Source: Apostichopus parvimensis (taxonomy: Eukaryota > Echinodermata > Holothuroidea > Aspidochirotida > Stichopodidae). Taken from it: a stretch of DNA of 22,316 nt. Below the pieces are notes generated by a model that searched no databases, was not told where the DNA came from, and saw only the letters and a list, made by a program, of their open reading frames with translations. The position numbers and the translations under genes are program-made. Every line of letters starts with the position of its first letter. Within the stretch, counting starts at the first letter, position 1. The DNA lies in contig KN882749.1 of the NCBI GenBank assembly GCA_000934455.1, forward strand, positions 209,422 through 231,737, written 5' to 3'. Positions 1 to 11,300 of the stretch are shown in pieces.

Positions 1-74
1 TTCCCTATAGGAGCTGCCACAATATAGCGCTTCACCATATTTTACAAGTAACCTCGCAGGTACCCATTTTCACC

Positions 75-190
75 TGGGTGGAGAGGAGCAATCAGGATAA
101 TGTGCCTTGCCCAAGGACACTACGCGGCAGTCTGACCAGGACTCTAACCCGAAACCTCTGAATTACGAGACCAAAGTCCTAACCACATAC
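75..190 (-). repeat. tRNA-derived SINE fragment
   Basis: Read on the minus strand, this has a tRNA-like head: an A-box-like stretch near 186-170 (TGGTTAGGACTTTGGTC) and a B-box-like GGGTTAGAGTCC at 150-139, close to the consensus GGTTCGANTCC. It is followed by GTGTCCTTGGGCAAGGCAC at 120-102, a motif I know from widespread metazoan tRNA-SINEs. The B box has an A where the consensus has C, so pol III activity is doubtful. Exact ends and the family name are not resolved. Confidence 0.6.
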
Positions 191-824
191 ACACATATTA
201 AATATATTACATAATCGAAAGCTCAATGTATTTTGGCCTTTCTGGGTTTTTGAAGACCTCACGACATTGGCAATTTAATTCATATCAGGGCCTCTTTTAA
301 GCATTCTTTACAAGTGGTAATGAGTCGCAGGTCAATCAGCAGTGATTTCAGAAATGAAACCAAAAATAAAACAAACAGTACAACAGGATGCATGCACACA
401 GTATTAAAGTAGCTGCTTGTGTTTCATTACTAAAAAATACATAACTATATTTCATTTCTCATGAGAATGACTCAATTTACTGTAGTGAAGCCAAATTGTG
501 TGGTTTGCACCCTATACATATTTATGTGTTGTTACGTAATAGGCTGTATGTAGCTTAAGTTGTGCACATAGCTTTTGCACGTGTGTTTGGCAGTTCTGTA
601 CACGCTGCGATGGTGGCTAGCAGCTTCTCTGCAGAGCTCCGGGGTTTGCCTCGTAAACCCCTTAGTATTTCTTTAATTTTATTGCTCTCGGGTCATAAAT
701 TGCCCAGAGATACCCATATCTGGACTGTCTGGTTGTCAGTGAGGAGATGTCCCCCTTCTAAGAGGCAGGAAGCCTCGGATTTGGCTGGTTTTCGGCTTCA
801 GACGAGAAACCACTGGTTTCCAAG
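191..824. other. noncoding, no gene recognised
   Basis: This is AT-rich sequence without recognisable coding content. A 105-codon frame at 562-879 runs into the CpG-rich patch but has no family-like motif and is probably chance. Confidence 0.5.
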
Positions 825-945
825 ATGGCGGTTCTACCAACATGCAGCGAGCTGGCGAGAGAGTGACAACCGCACCTGATGGAGTCTTGATGTCCGCGAT
901 CTTACGCGCCGCGAGCGTAGAGAAGTCTTCTTTTCCGCGAGCGAG
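825..945 (+). promoter_or_regulatory. CpG-rich promoter-like patch with YY1-type motif
   Basis: CpG dinucleotides cluster here (CCGCGATC, ACGCGCCGCGAGCG, CCGCGAGCGAGC) in an otherwise AT-rich, CpG-poor neighbourhood. The patch opens with AAGATGGCGG, which matches the YY1 core found at many animal transcription start sites. An ATG inside that motif opens only 13 codons. No convincing downstream exon was found, so it may be the start of a noncoding RNA, a distant gene or a transposon 5' end. Confidence 0.35.
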
Positions 946-2716
946 CTGACCTCAGTTTAGTAAGAGATTAAGTGTTCAGTATTGTTAATATATGCTGTAC
1001 GTAACCTACTGTTAGTTAATTGAATTGTAGTTTTAAGTCTTGCCCTTTGGCTAGGCTGTGCTTTACTGTACAAAGTACATATGTTAGGTTATATTTTTGG
1101 ACCTTGGTCCTACGGGTTCATAGCGTGTCTTGTTTATCGTTAAGCACGTGGGTGCTATTGCGTACTATTATACTGTAGGAACAGGTAGGTGGAAATTCCT
1201 GTAATGGTTGCAGCTGGCATGGGTTGCCCTGGCTATTATTGAGGTGGTAAAAGTCCTCGCCTGTTGACAATTATTTCGAAGTGCAGATGATTACGGATCG
1301 TGTTCATTATACATTTTGTACAGTATTGCGGGTATTCATTCTTTAATTGTATTTGTGTTGATCTTACTGATATTTCATAGATTGAGTATTTATGGCAAGT
1401 ATTAATATCATATTACATTATGGTAACTAGTGTTCTTTAGCCTATTCTCATGTATATGATCATTTAGAGTTTTGTAATAAATGGTCAGCCGTGCAGTTTC
1501 AACGCAAGAACACTCTTGCCCTCATTTATAACTTGTGAGTTCGAAGCGAAGGACCCTAAATATGGTAATTTTCCCCGCAATCTGTGGTTCGTTTAATTAC
1601 TAGTGTAATGTTCTGTACAAATGTTATGGAGTATTTCTTTGCATTGTGATGTTCTTTTTGGAAAGGTAGCGGACTTCTCCAAATTTTACACATCTGTTGT
1701 GATGTTAATGCAACAAACTAACAAAATAGTTTCTGTTCGAGTGCATTTGATGGTGAGAGAAGTTACCATATAAACAGCTGCTTAAAGTCCTTGTTTGTGT
1801 GTCTACAGGGATTTTTTTTTGTAGTGAATGATAACACATCTGTGGGAACAACAACATATTCTTTGCCTTCTGGTGGCAGGGGTTACTGTGAGGGGTGGTT
1901 AGACAAATTTAAACAATTATTTTACTTTCGTTTAATAATGTATATTTGCTTTGTGTGAGAATCAAGGTTTAATAAAAGTAGAGGAACAAAAATCTACACT
2001 TGTTTGTATCGCTTTAATACTTGAGGTTAATGAGTCATATAATTTTCTTTTTAAAAAGGTTCAGTCCATCATTTTTTTATATAAGAAAATTTCCAATAGC
2101 ATGTGCTTGTCTGTGTGATGCCAAGCTTGTAACCAAACTGTAAGTTGGATAAAACTCATACTTATTACATAGGTTGGCCCATATTTAGTAGATGAACCGT
2201 GCTGATTTTGGTACCATTTTGAATTAATAATTGGGCAGGGCTTATAACAATTTCTTCAAAGTTGATTTCTGCAACTGTTTGGCACTAGTAAGAGGTAGTA
2301 TATGAGATGCTTACTCAGCAAAATGAAATACAATGGATACTCCTATGCCAGTTCCGTTGGTAAACAGACTATATCACAAAGGAAAGTTACATGGGTTTTG
2401 CCTGTGTTAGAAAGCTCACATATTTGTCAGTTGTAAAACAATTAATTACACTTGCATGTGGAGTGAAACTAACCAGTAAACTCTACATGTGAGACCTGGT
2501 TGTAGATTTACACTAAGCAGAAAAAATCAGGTTGCAGCTTATTGATCGGTGATATAGTACCTTTAAATATGAATTTTGCTGACTTCTTCTACTGACACTA
2601 TATGCTCCATGTGCACGTAACCAACACTGGACACTTCCAACAGTTTCGCTACTTCAATCTTTTAACGTTGAGCACAAGCAAGATGACAGTAGGTACCATT
2701 TTAAAGTCTTCAGAAT
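946..2716. other. noncoding; possible transcript body
   Basis: No open frame or protein family was recognised. AATAAA hexamers occur near 1478 and 1971 on the plus strand. They could end a transcript starting at the CpG-rich patch, but in AT-rich DNA such hexamers are weak evidence. Confidence 0.3.
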
Positions 2717-2785
2717 GACCTTGCCAGGAGTGAAACTACCAACCTGACAACTGCAAGACCACTGGGCCACTTAGTCGGTCTAACA
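2717..2785 (-). repeat. tRNA-like SINE head fragment
   Basis: On the minus strand, TGGCCCAGTGGTCTTGC fits the pol III A-box pattern TRGCNNAGYNGG. About 30 bases later GGTAGTTTCACTCC occupies the position of a degenerate B box. The arrangement resembles the tRNA-derived head of a SINE different from the one at 75-190. No tail or flanking duplication is visible. Confidence 0.4.
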
Positions 2786-3024
2786 ACTGGATAAACAGTA
2801 TATAGTTCTCCCCCTGCTGGCAAGTAGAAATACCTATTGATCAAAATCAAGTCTGTCAAATACTTCTTCATTTGATGAGATTAAAATTAATCACTCACCT
2901 AGGCATGCATGGAAATATTCAATAATTGGAAGGAATTATAAAGTCTTAGTACTGCATGTAATTCATAAAGCCACAAGGATTCTACTTAATAATATTACAA
3001 CAACTGAGATAAACAAAAAAGAAT

Positions 3025-3545
3025 TTCCCAAAAAATCAACAACCCACAATAATTTTGTATACCCCAGGTAAATTCCCACATGAATATTTAAAAAATCGAC
3101 ACAAACTGCAAAATCATGTGGGATTTGTAAAAAACCCACATGAGTGTGCTGAAAATCCCATGTAAACTTTAAATCCCACATGGTTTAATCAAATTCATGT
3201 GGGATTTATGATAACCCACATGAATATTCCAGGAAATCCCACATCAACTCCAAAATATTGTGGGATTTGTATAAAAAAACACACGAATTTCGGGTAAATC
3301 CCACATACTCTTGCAATCCTATAGGAATATAAGAAAACCATGTGGGATTTCTAGAAAAAAAACACACACTTTCCTGAAAATCCCACATAAATTTCAAAGT
3401 CATGTGGGATTTGTCAAATAACCCACAGGAATTTTCCTGAAACCCCGACATACACTTGAAAATCCCACAGGATTTTGCTTATTCCTATAGGAAATGGCCG
3501 ATTTCCTATGGGTTTTATGTGGGATTTTTTGTAAGAAAAAAGTTC
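3025..3545. repeat. satellite of inverted CCCACAT/ATGTGGG motifs
   Basis: The block is a tandem series of AAATCCCACAT and its complement ATGTGGGATTT, separated by A-rich spacers often containing AACCCACATGAA. GTGGGATTT begins at 3118, 3199, 3260, 3342, 3404 and 3519, giving steps of 81, 61, 82, 62 and 115. The first four steps alternate between about 81 and about 62, so the higher-order unit is about 143 bp. Each unit can fold into hairpins. Frames on the minus strand here are repeat artefacts. It could be satellite DNA or the inside of a foldback element. Confidence 0.75.
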
Positions 3546-4129
3546 TCCTACTCCAACAGATCATTGAATTTGTTTGAAAATAAATATATCATAACAATCA
3601 ACCGCAAGGTACAGGGTTAATTAGCAACACTCCATTACGGAGATTTTCATGCTAAAAATAGACAATGATGCTTTCCCAAAATTCCCGTGGTTTGATTGGT
3701 TAATAGTCTGTAGTGCTCAATGAACACGGAGTATGTTGTTTCATAACAATTACTTGCAACGTTACTTTCCCCTGTGTAGAGATAGTAAAGTTTGCGGTAT
3801 AGGCATATCATATATATCATATGTGTGCACTCCAATATCATAACGTTAGTCCTTGTCACATACAGTACGTACACCTTTTGACAACGAAGATGCACTTGCA
3901 TTGTTTATGAGACTATCACGTAATATTTGAATCATTGTTTTGATCAGAAAATATTAATGAGTGGAGACAATCTAGGAATTTTGTGGGAAGCTAACATCTC
4001 TGATCCTGAACAGGATATTTCAGCTCACAGTATGTTTCTTCTCTCTGCATTAAGAGTTGGTAATGTAAAATGTGCATTCTTACCATCAGTAGATTCTGTT
4101 GCCAAAATTTTTCACGGTCCAATTAACCA
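3546..4129. other. noncoding, nothing recognised
   Basis: AT-rich sequence. Short frames on both strands have no family-like content. Confidence 0.4.
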
Positions 4130-4427
4130 CACTCTTAAAATTGTTGGGCAAAGTATTGCCCAACCTGGGCAATTATTTACACATCCGTTGGGTCCGTATG
4201 CCTCCTGGTTGATATTGGGCAGAAAAGTGCCCAACTAAGTTGGTTAATGATTTTGCCCAGCAAACGGTTAAATAAATACCCAACACCTTTGCCCAACGCC
4301 TTTGCCCAACGCCTTTACCCAACAATGTTGGTCACCGATTTGCCCAATGGTTGTGTAAAACTTTTAACCCAATGGATTTTTCTTTACCCAATGATTCTTG
4401 CCCAACAGCTACTTAAAAATAATAGTG
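4130..4427. mobile_element. MITE-like element of TTGGGCAA/TTGCCCAA motifs
   Basis: The left end reads CACTCTTAAAATTGTTGGGC. The right end read inward (complement of 4427 down) starts CACTATTATTTTTAAG and reaches CTGTTGGGCAA. The two ends therefore form imperfect terminal inverted repeats. The interior carries many TTGCCCAAC, GTTGGGCAA and related ACCCAA units in both orientations. The left end is close to the outer end of the repeat at 21225 (CACTCTAAAAACTGTTGGGC). There is no coding capacity, and no clear target duplication was seen. Confidence 0.5.
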
Positions 4428-5295
4428 GTTGGGTAACTATACCCATATAACTGGGTTTATTTAATAGGTTATAAAGCTCAAACAGAGAATGACAAAGAAC
4501 AGACTAGTAATAATTGTTTTCATACTTTTATGCACCAAAACAACTGTAACAAGGGAATTTGAACAAATGATGCATACTACTACTAGGCATCAAATAAAAC
4601 AAATTGAGACACTATCCTGCGTGAATAAGGACTGAATCTTAACTTTTTCAATCTAAAATTAACAGGATCTGATCCATGCAGCATCGTGTTGATGCCAATA
4701 CGAGGGGCTGAATCCCCTGAACTTGTACAACATCAATTGATGAATCTTCTAAAATTAAATACATAACAATGGAATATGCAGTGAGATACACAAACTTATC
4801 TGATTGTATTGTTATTTCATGGAACAAAACTGTTAGCAATTGCCCTTTCAATCAGGGCAAATCCCCACCTTTAAAAGCACATGCACATAGTTTATGCATA
4901 TCATCTAACTTATATAGTGGAAAGAGAAAAAAAATAAATGCTCAATTAACAAGCAAAGTTGACGACTGACTTTAACAAAACGTACGAATTCCATACACTG
5001 CAGGAAAACTATACATAACAGTTATATATGAAATGTTTCGGAAGTTTTTCGGATTGATTCTACGTACTAGAAATAAAAGCAGCTTCAAGATCACACTTAT
5101 ATGTGATCATAGGGACACTGATGGCATCTGATCTCATAAACACACAAACATTAATGCTTGTTTGATACCAACCCTGCCTCAACCTTTTTCAGAACTGTAT
5201 ACAATAACAAATCTACCCCATCCCCCCCCCCCCAAAAAAAAGAAATAAAGATATTTCTAGTTACAGTTCGCCATGGCAAAAAGTTACCATTTCCC
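4428..5295. other. noncoding; C12A7 homopolymer
   Basis: Intergenic sequence downstream of the SAM gene. It has a run of 12 C then 7 A at 5222-5240 and no recognisable gene. Confidence 0.4.
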
Positions 5296-5301
5296 TTTAA
5301 T
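5296..5301 (-). terminator. candidate poly(A) signal of the SAM gene
   Basis: ATTAAA on the minus strand, about 80 bases past the stop codon at 5382. It is the common variant hexamer at a plausible distance, but unproven in AT-rich DNA. Confidence 0.35.
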
Positions 5302-5381
5302 ATGTAAATATATATAGAACAAATGTAAACATGTCAGAATAATGAAACCATTGGAAAGTTTGTTCCAAGACACTTTGACCC

Positions 5382-8300
5382 TTAAACTCTTCTGTTTGCT
5401 ACAAAAGCTCTAAAGGCACTAAGTGAACGACTTTGGATAAAACCAAGTTCATATACCTCAAAATGGAAAAACTCCCAAACTCCCTTACATTGAGTTTGGA
5501 AGTTAATGTCCAACACATAATGACTTTTCAAGCAATAGTCTACTGCCTTTAGGAGTGAGGACTGCATTATTGGATGTCTCTCAATTATCACAAAAAGCTG
5601 CTGAGGGGAACCTTTGCTCTCTCCTAAGCAAAGAATGAATGGCTGTGGTCGCTCATCCTTCGATATTTTCTTGCAGTAGTCCTCTACACTTGTCACCGAC
5701 TGCAAATTAAAGAAAATAAAGTCCTTGAGTTGCAAATAAAATGTAACAAAAACAGGTGGATAGACAGAGGTTCAAGACTACTGCACAATGCTATGATACT
5801 GTGGACCAGTCTAATAAAAAGAAAAGCAGATCAAGAAAGACAACATAGTTATCTTGACAAGATTTTCAAAGTGTAGCCCCCACCCTATAACGGCATATGA
5901 CCTTTCCCTTTCACTATCAAGTATTGGATCACTTCATTATTATGACCAAGGTTTACATACCGACGATGAAATTTATTGAACCTTCCCACATTTCGTCAGT
6001 AGTGTAATTAGAACAAAAATTATCCTGGTGGCTTCTAATGACCTTTGACCTATACTATAATCAATGGGATTCATGTACTCATTTTGGCAAACCTATATGC
6101 ATCACATATGAGATTCATTTAACTTTCACCCTTTAAGTTAGCATATTTACAAGGTTTTAAGTGTTTGACCCTGTTAACCTCAAATGACCTTTGACCACTT
6201 GTAAAATAAGTAGCATTTTCTGCTCACTATAAACGACCAACACACCAAGTTTATGAGGTTGACCAAACTTTCAGCTGAGCTGGTATGAACTAAAAGGTGT
6301 ACCACCAAAAGAAATTTAGTTAAAATATAATTAATGATTTTGCTTACTGGTTGATCGTCTATGAACGCTTGAAGGCAACTAGTCAGTGTAGTAGATCCGC
6401 TTTTCTTCGCCCGTCCTCGAAAAAGCAATGACAACAGAAAGAAAGCTAAGTTCTTCTTTTCATCTGTAAAAGAGATTAGGGCAAGAAATGAGAATGCTTG
6501 CAGGTATAAACGACAAAAACAATAAGACACACTATAGTCTGACCATATAGAACGTCAAGGACTGAGGATAAAATTCAAGGGACACCGCCCTAAATGTGCT
6601 CCACAACTTTATGCTCATACAGATAAATAACAGCAACATGAAAGTTAATGTGGAGTGTGTACTCATATGCGACCTACAAATTTGTATAAGAAGACTTAAT
6701 TACCTACCCTTACACCCTAATTTCAAGCAACATTATATAAGATTTTAAAGAAAAAAATATATGAAAAGCCCATAGTATGTGCTAACCTTTCATTGACACA
6801 GTCGTACTGAAATCTGAATACAATTGTCCAAAGTTTTTGGGAAATATCAACTTCTAGAAATTCTAAGATGTTTAATCTTCCTGCTCATGAAACATTTTGA
6901 GAAGGGTACAGAACACAACAGGCTAATTTTTTCTCTTTGCATTGGAAAAGTATACACATAAGGAATCCAGCTTCAGCTCATTGGCCATTTTCAAGTTTGT
7001 GCTTATCGACACTAGAATTAATTCAAATATTATATTCAATTGGGCATTGATGATTAAACAAGGCTAATAAGGAGGTTTTCAGTAATAACTTCTGCTGACC
7101 AAAAAACATTTCACTTGTTGAGAAATCAACAGGAATTATACAAACCCTATGTCTAACCTACAAACAACACATGATACCTGTCCAAGTGACTGTCATTGAG
7201 TTAATATTATAACAGGGCTTGGTCTCACTTCCACCACACAAACCCGAATGCGACTACAAAAAATTAGTAGCAAATTAATAATAGTTTGCAGAAAGGTTCA
7301 GAAGCCACCATTTGACATTAACCTGATTTGGTCCATTTTAGATCAGTTGACTTTGATAGATTTGAGAAAGTAACAAACCACCAAAAACATATTTGAAGGT
7401 CAATCCAAATATTGACCCATCTTTACAGATATACTGGAAAGAGAAACTATATTGTCATGGCATAAGATCTAAGTGAAGCTAGCAATGAATTCACAGGCCA
7501 CGACTACGATATATGAGGCTTACCATCAGTCAGTGCATCCAACGACTTCTCTACATGCAAAATGTTGGGCCAGTTTGGAACGACCTGTTGGGCATAGCAC
7601 AGGATTTCGTATGTTAATGAATCCCACTTTTTATATACATTTTTGGCAGATGGTGTTTGGAATAGTTCGAAGTCCTGTTCTACCTGTAGGAAAGAGAAAA
7701 ATATGCAAACAGTCATGCTTTGTGTATGCACAATTATTAGGCTTTGAATCTGAGGTTAAAGTTCAGCATTATAACAAAACTTCCCCTTTCATTCACTCTG
7801 CAAACTGAGTAGGAATGTCACTCAATATATATTCATGCATGCAGTGTATTTAAAATTGTGTTGTTTTGTGCCACAGATGCAAAATGACAAAGTAAAAGAT
7901 CTTGTTTTTGATCATATACACTATTAATTTCCACGAAAGTAAAATGTATTCCAACTAATATTCCAACTGCATTTTAAAATGAATGTTTTCACAGTGGTAA
8001 ATCATTTTAGCGAAAAAAACCTGATTAATCATTTTTTTCTTTCATCAACAAAGGAGTATTCTTAGTACACTTACATTTATTTCATCACAAAATCCTGGGT
8101 GAGTTGATCTAGATCATGAACAATTTGCTGTGTACAAAGAGTACCCACGTACAAGGCCAGATTTAATTTAACTTAAATCTCACCTGTCTGTAAATAGCGA
8201 AATGCTCATGTCAAGGGCATCGAATTCCTTTTGAAAGGGAGATGGGGGGAAGCCAACTTGGCCACCTGGTGGACCTGGGAGAGGGTTCCAGAGGAGGAGT

Positions 8301-11300
8301 TTTGTGAAATAAAAAAGTGCTTAGACCCAATATGGTACCATATTATCCTTGTACATTACATTAGGAAGGCAACATTTCTTTTTATTTGTGGTAGTAAACT
8401 TTGGTAAAATTTATATGATTTAGTTTTAATTTTTCTTATTCTCAATTAGGGGTTCCAGGATGCAAAAGTGAGGTAGAAAATGCATAACTGCCCCCCCCCA
8501 CACTCAGAAAAGTGAGGGGTCGACCCCTCCTTCCCCCAAATCGACAACCTTCATGTTTTACAAGCGAAGAGACTAGAAATTGATGCGTGCTTACATTTTA
8601 GTAAATCATATATCTGCAACATGTATTATAGTTTATCAACAACACTAACCAAGGCGTGTATGGAATTAGCATTCCGGGGCCAAGTAATCTGGGATAAGAG
8701 TTGAAGATTTCTCCCACACTCTTTTTGTCAGCCTTTATAAATCTAGATCTATGAAAGGCAGTCTTCTTCATATATTCTGCAACAGTTGGCATTGGCTCCA
8801 AGTTGTGCTTCAGCCATTCAGTGAGGGTACTTGCCTCCTCATCAGTAATTTCTGTACAGATATTATTTGCAAGCTTACTATCATGCTTAACAATGCATTC
8901 ACAAAGCAATGATTCCAGACATAAGCCCTTAAGAAAGTGTTATTTTCTCATTACAAAAATCAGACAAGTAACCCAGCTAATGCACTCAAGGGTGCAGTAG
9001 CTCATAACAAATTTATCACTTTGACAAACATGTCTCAATGTCAATTAAAGAACTTCTTTAGGTAAGACTTTCTGATTATAAACACAAGTAACTGATCCAT
9101 TTGAATATGTTATATGCAATGAATTACTCCTCCTGTCTGTGAGAATATTATTTAATAGGTGTACATTCTATTTCCTCAAATCCTGAGAAACTTAATTCCT
9201 TTTGTACCCTTAATTCCTCAACAACAACTGCTTTTTAACAATACTGACCTTATTACCATATTCATGCACCAATAGAGCTAACTATTTGAAGACTAGTCTA
9301 GTTATTCAAAGCTAAGTATTCTAATACTAAGCTAGGTTGAACACTTAGCTCGTTTAAGTCTCTGATGAATATTTAAAGGCAATGCTTGACTAGTGTTGCA
9401 TATATGGATAATTTAAGTATCTAGCTGGAGTACTTAGCAGATAATCAGTGAACACATTTTACCTCCAAGGGCATGAAATAAGGGATCTGGGCATATGCAA
9501 AAGTTACCTGATCTTTTCACTGCCCTTGAAAAAACCCATTTACCAACCTTCAAGAGAGTTCTTTTGTGAGTCTATTGATAGTGTGTCACTTGTCCCTTCA
9601 TCAGGCTCAGCAATCATCTTTCCCTTTTTTCTTATGTAACGCAAATGATCCTCCAACCAGCCGAAAGCTGGTCTCTTATGCCTTCCCTTGGTGTAAAAGG
9701 CTGCCTAGAATAAATAAATATATGTGAGCAATTGGAAGGCTATAATACAACAGAGAAATATAAACTACATTCAATTAGGTAATGCAATGTTTTCTTGACA
9801 AATCTTTTGACACATGACCTTCCATTAACTTATCGATGCACTAAAAACATACTTTCCTTAATGTTGATTGGAATTTTCCAATTTCCAAAAAGATTTCTAT
9901 ATTGCATCATTTCTTTTTGCACTTTCTTTCAGATTGATTATAAATGATTGCATTGCATGGCTATTGGAGTTCTCCAAACCTGCCAAAAAGCCCATTTTTA
10001 AACAATTGTTTGCTTGGTTTTACCAAACATTTTACTGTTAGTTTTTCATTTCATATACTGCTGTACAAAATTTGTGAAGAATTAGGCAATAAAAAAAAGT
10101 TAGAAATACATGATGAATACCCACTATTATCTGTGGAAAGAAAATTTTAAGCATTTTCAAGCAACAGTCCCAAATGACCCCTAGATGACAGTTAATATCC
10201 ATTAGTATCTGTTGGAGTAGAAGCATGTTTACCAAGTATTCAAAATGACCCCCTAGATGTCAGACCGTGGGCCTAAAATTCCCCTTATGACCCACTAGTG
10301 AAAATTACTATGACCAACTTCTGTGGAAGAAGAATCATTTTGAAATTTTTCAGACACTGTACTTACACCTACTGTACCCCTCATGGATAGACTTTTGTGT
10401 CCAAGTTTTATAAAAAACTATCAAACAATGCCCAAAAAGAAGCACTTTCTGGCGAGTGAGCAGACAGATGGATGAATGAACGGACAGACAGATTAATTGA
10501 TGGTATGGTATGAGCCAATAAAATTAAAAAACCCTAGCTAGTGCTTTTTTGCTTTATTATATTCATACTTACATATCCTGTTCCTTTGGGATCTTTAAGA
10601 CATGGAAATCCATTCACAATAGCAGAAGCCATTGCATCTTTGATTATGGAATGTGGTCTGCAAAAAATAAAGTGATTTCATTGCATTTATCACTAACACT
10701 ATTTAAGCAATTTGGCATATTTGAAATCTGATCACAAAAAACATTGCACATATACATAGAGAAGTGTCAAATATTTATATGGCATAAATGTGGTGATTTC
10801 TTGTTTGTGTTTGCCATGAAAGAGGCAGACTAAAACTCTTTGGGTTAGCTTTAAAAGGCGAATAAAGTGATTTGGCTAAAATAAGCATGATTTTCGTAAC
10901 AGCAAGCAGTAGAATACATCGTACAGTTGTTTTTTGGGGGTTTTTTGTGTGTGACACAATAAGGAAGATAAGTGCTTAGGTTCCCTTTGTTTGAAATATC
11001 ACAGGCACTTTAACAGTTGTTTCTTCATGCTTACTTCATTCCATGTTTCTTCGTCATTTCTGCCACACAACGATTCACTAGTATCCTCCTGTCAGAGGAA
11101 GAACAGAACTTCCTTTCCTTGATGCTCTTGACTACTCTGCTCCCTTCATGGTCCTGTGATAGTATGCTCAGCACATTCTGTAACAAGTGAAGTTTGAAAA
11201 ACAGTTACTGAAAAAGTCTAACAAACCTTAAGAAGTTTTTTGTTAACAATTAGTTCCTCTCCTACAGAAGTTAAGACATCATAATGCCCATAATGATTTT

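Noticed and set aside
562..879. 105-codon plus-strand frame
   Set aside because: No family-like content; its end lies in a CpG-rich promoter-like patch.
2963..3451. Two minus-strand frames with repeated WDF/HVGF-like residues
   Set aside because: They are translations of the tandem satellite, not a gene.
3025..4427. CRISPR-like array
   Set aside because: Repeats are short, inverted, degenerate and unevenly spaced in eukaryotic DNA, with no cas genes.
8184..8274. Extra coding exon between exons 7 and 8
   Set aside because: It has good AG and GTGAGA borders and fits both flanking phases, but the required frame holds a TGA, and the open frame does not fit the phases. Left out of the gene model.
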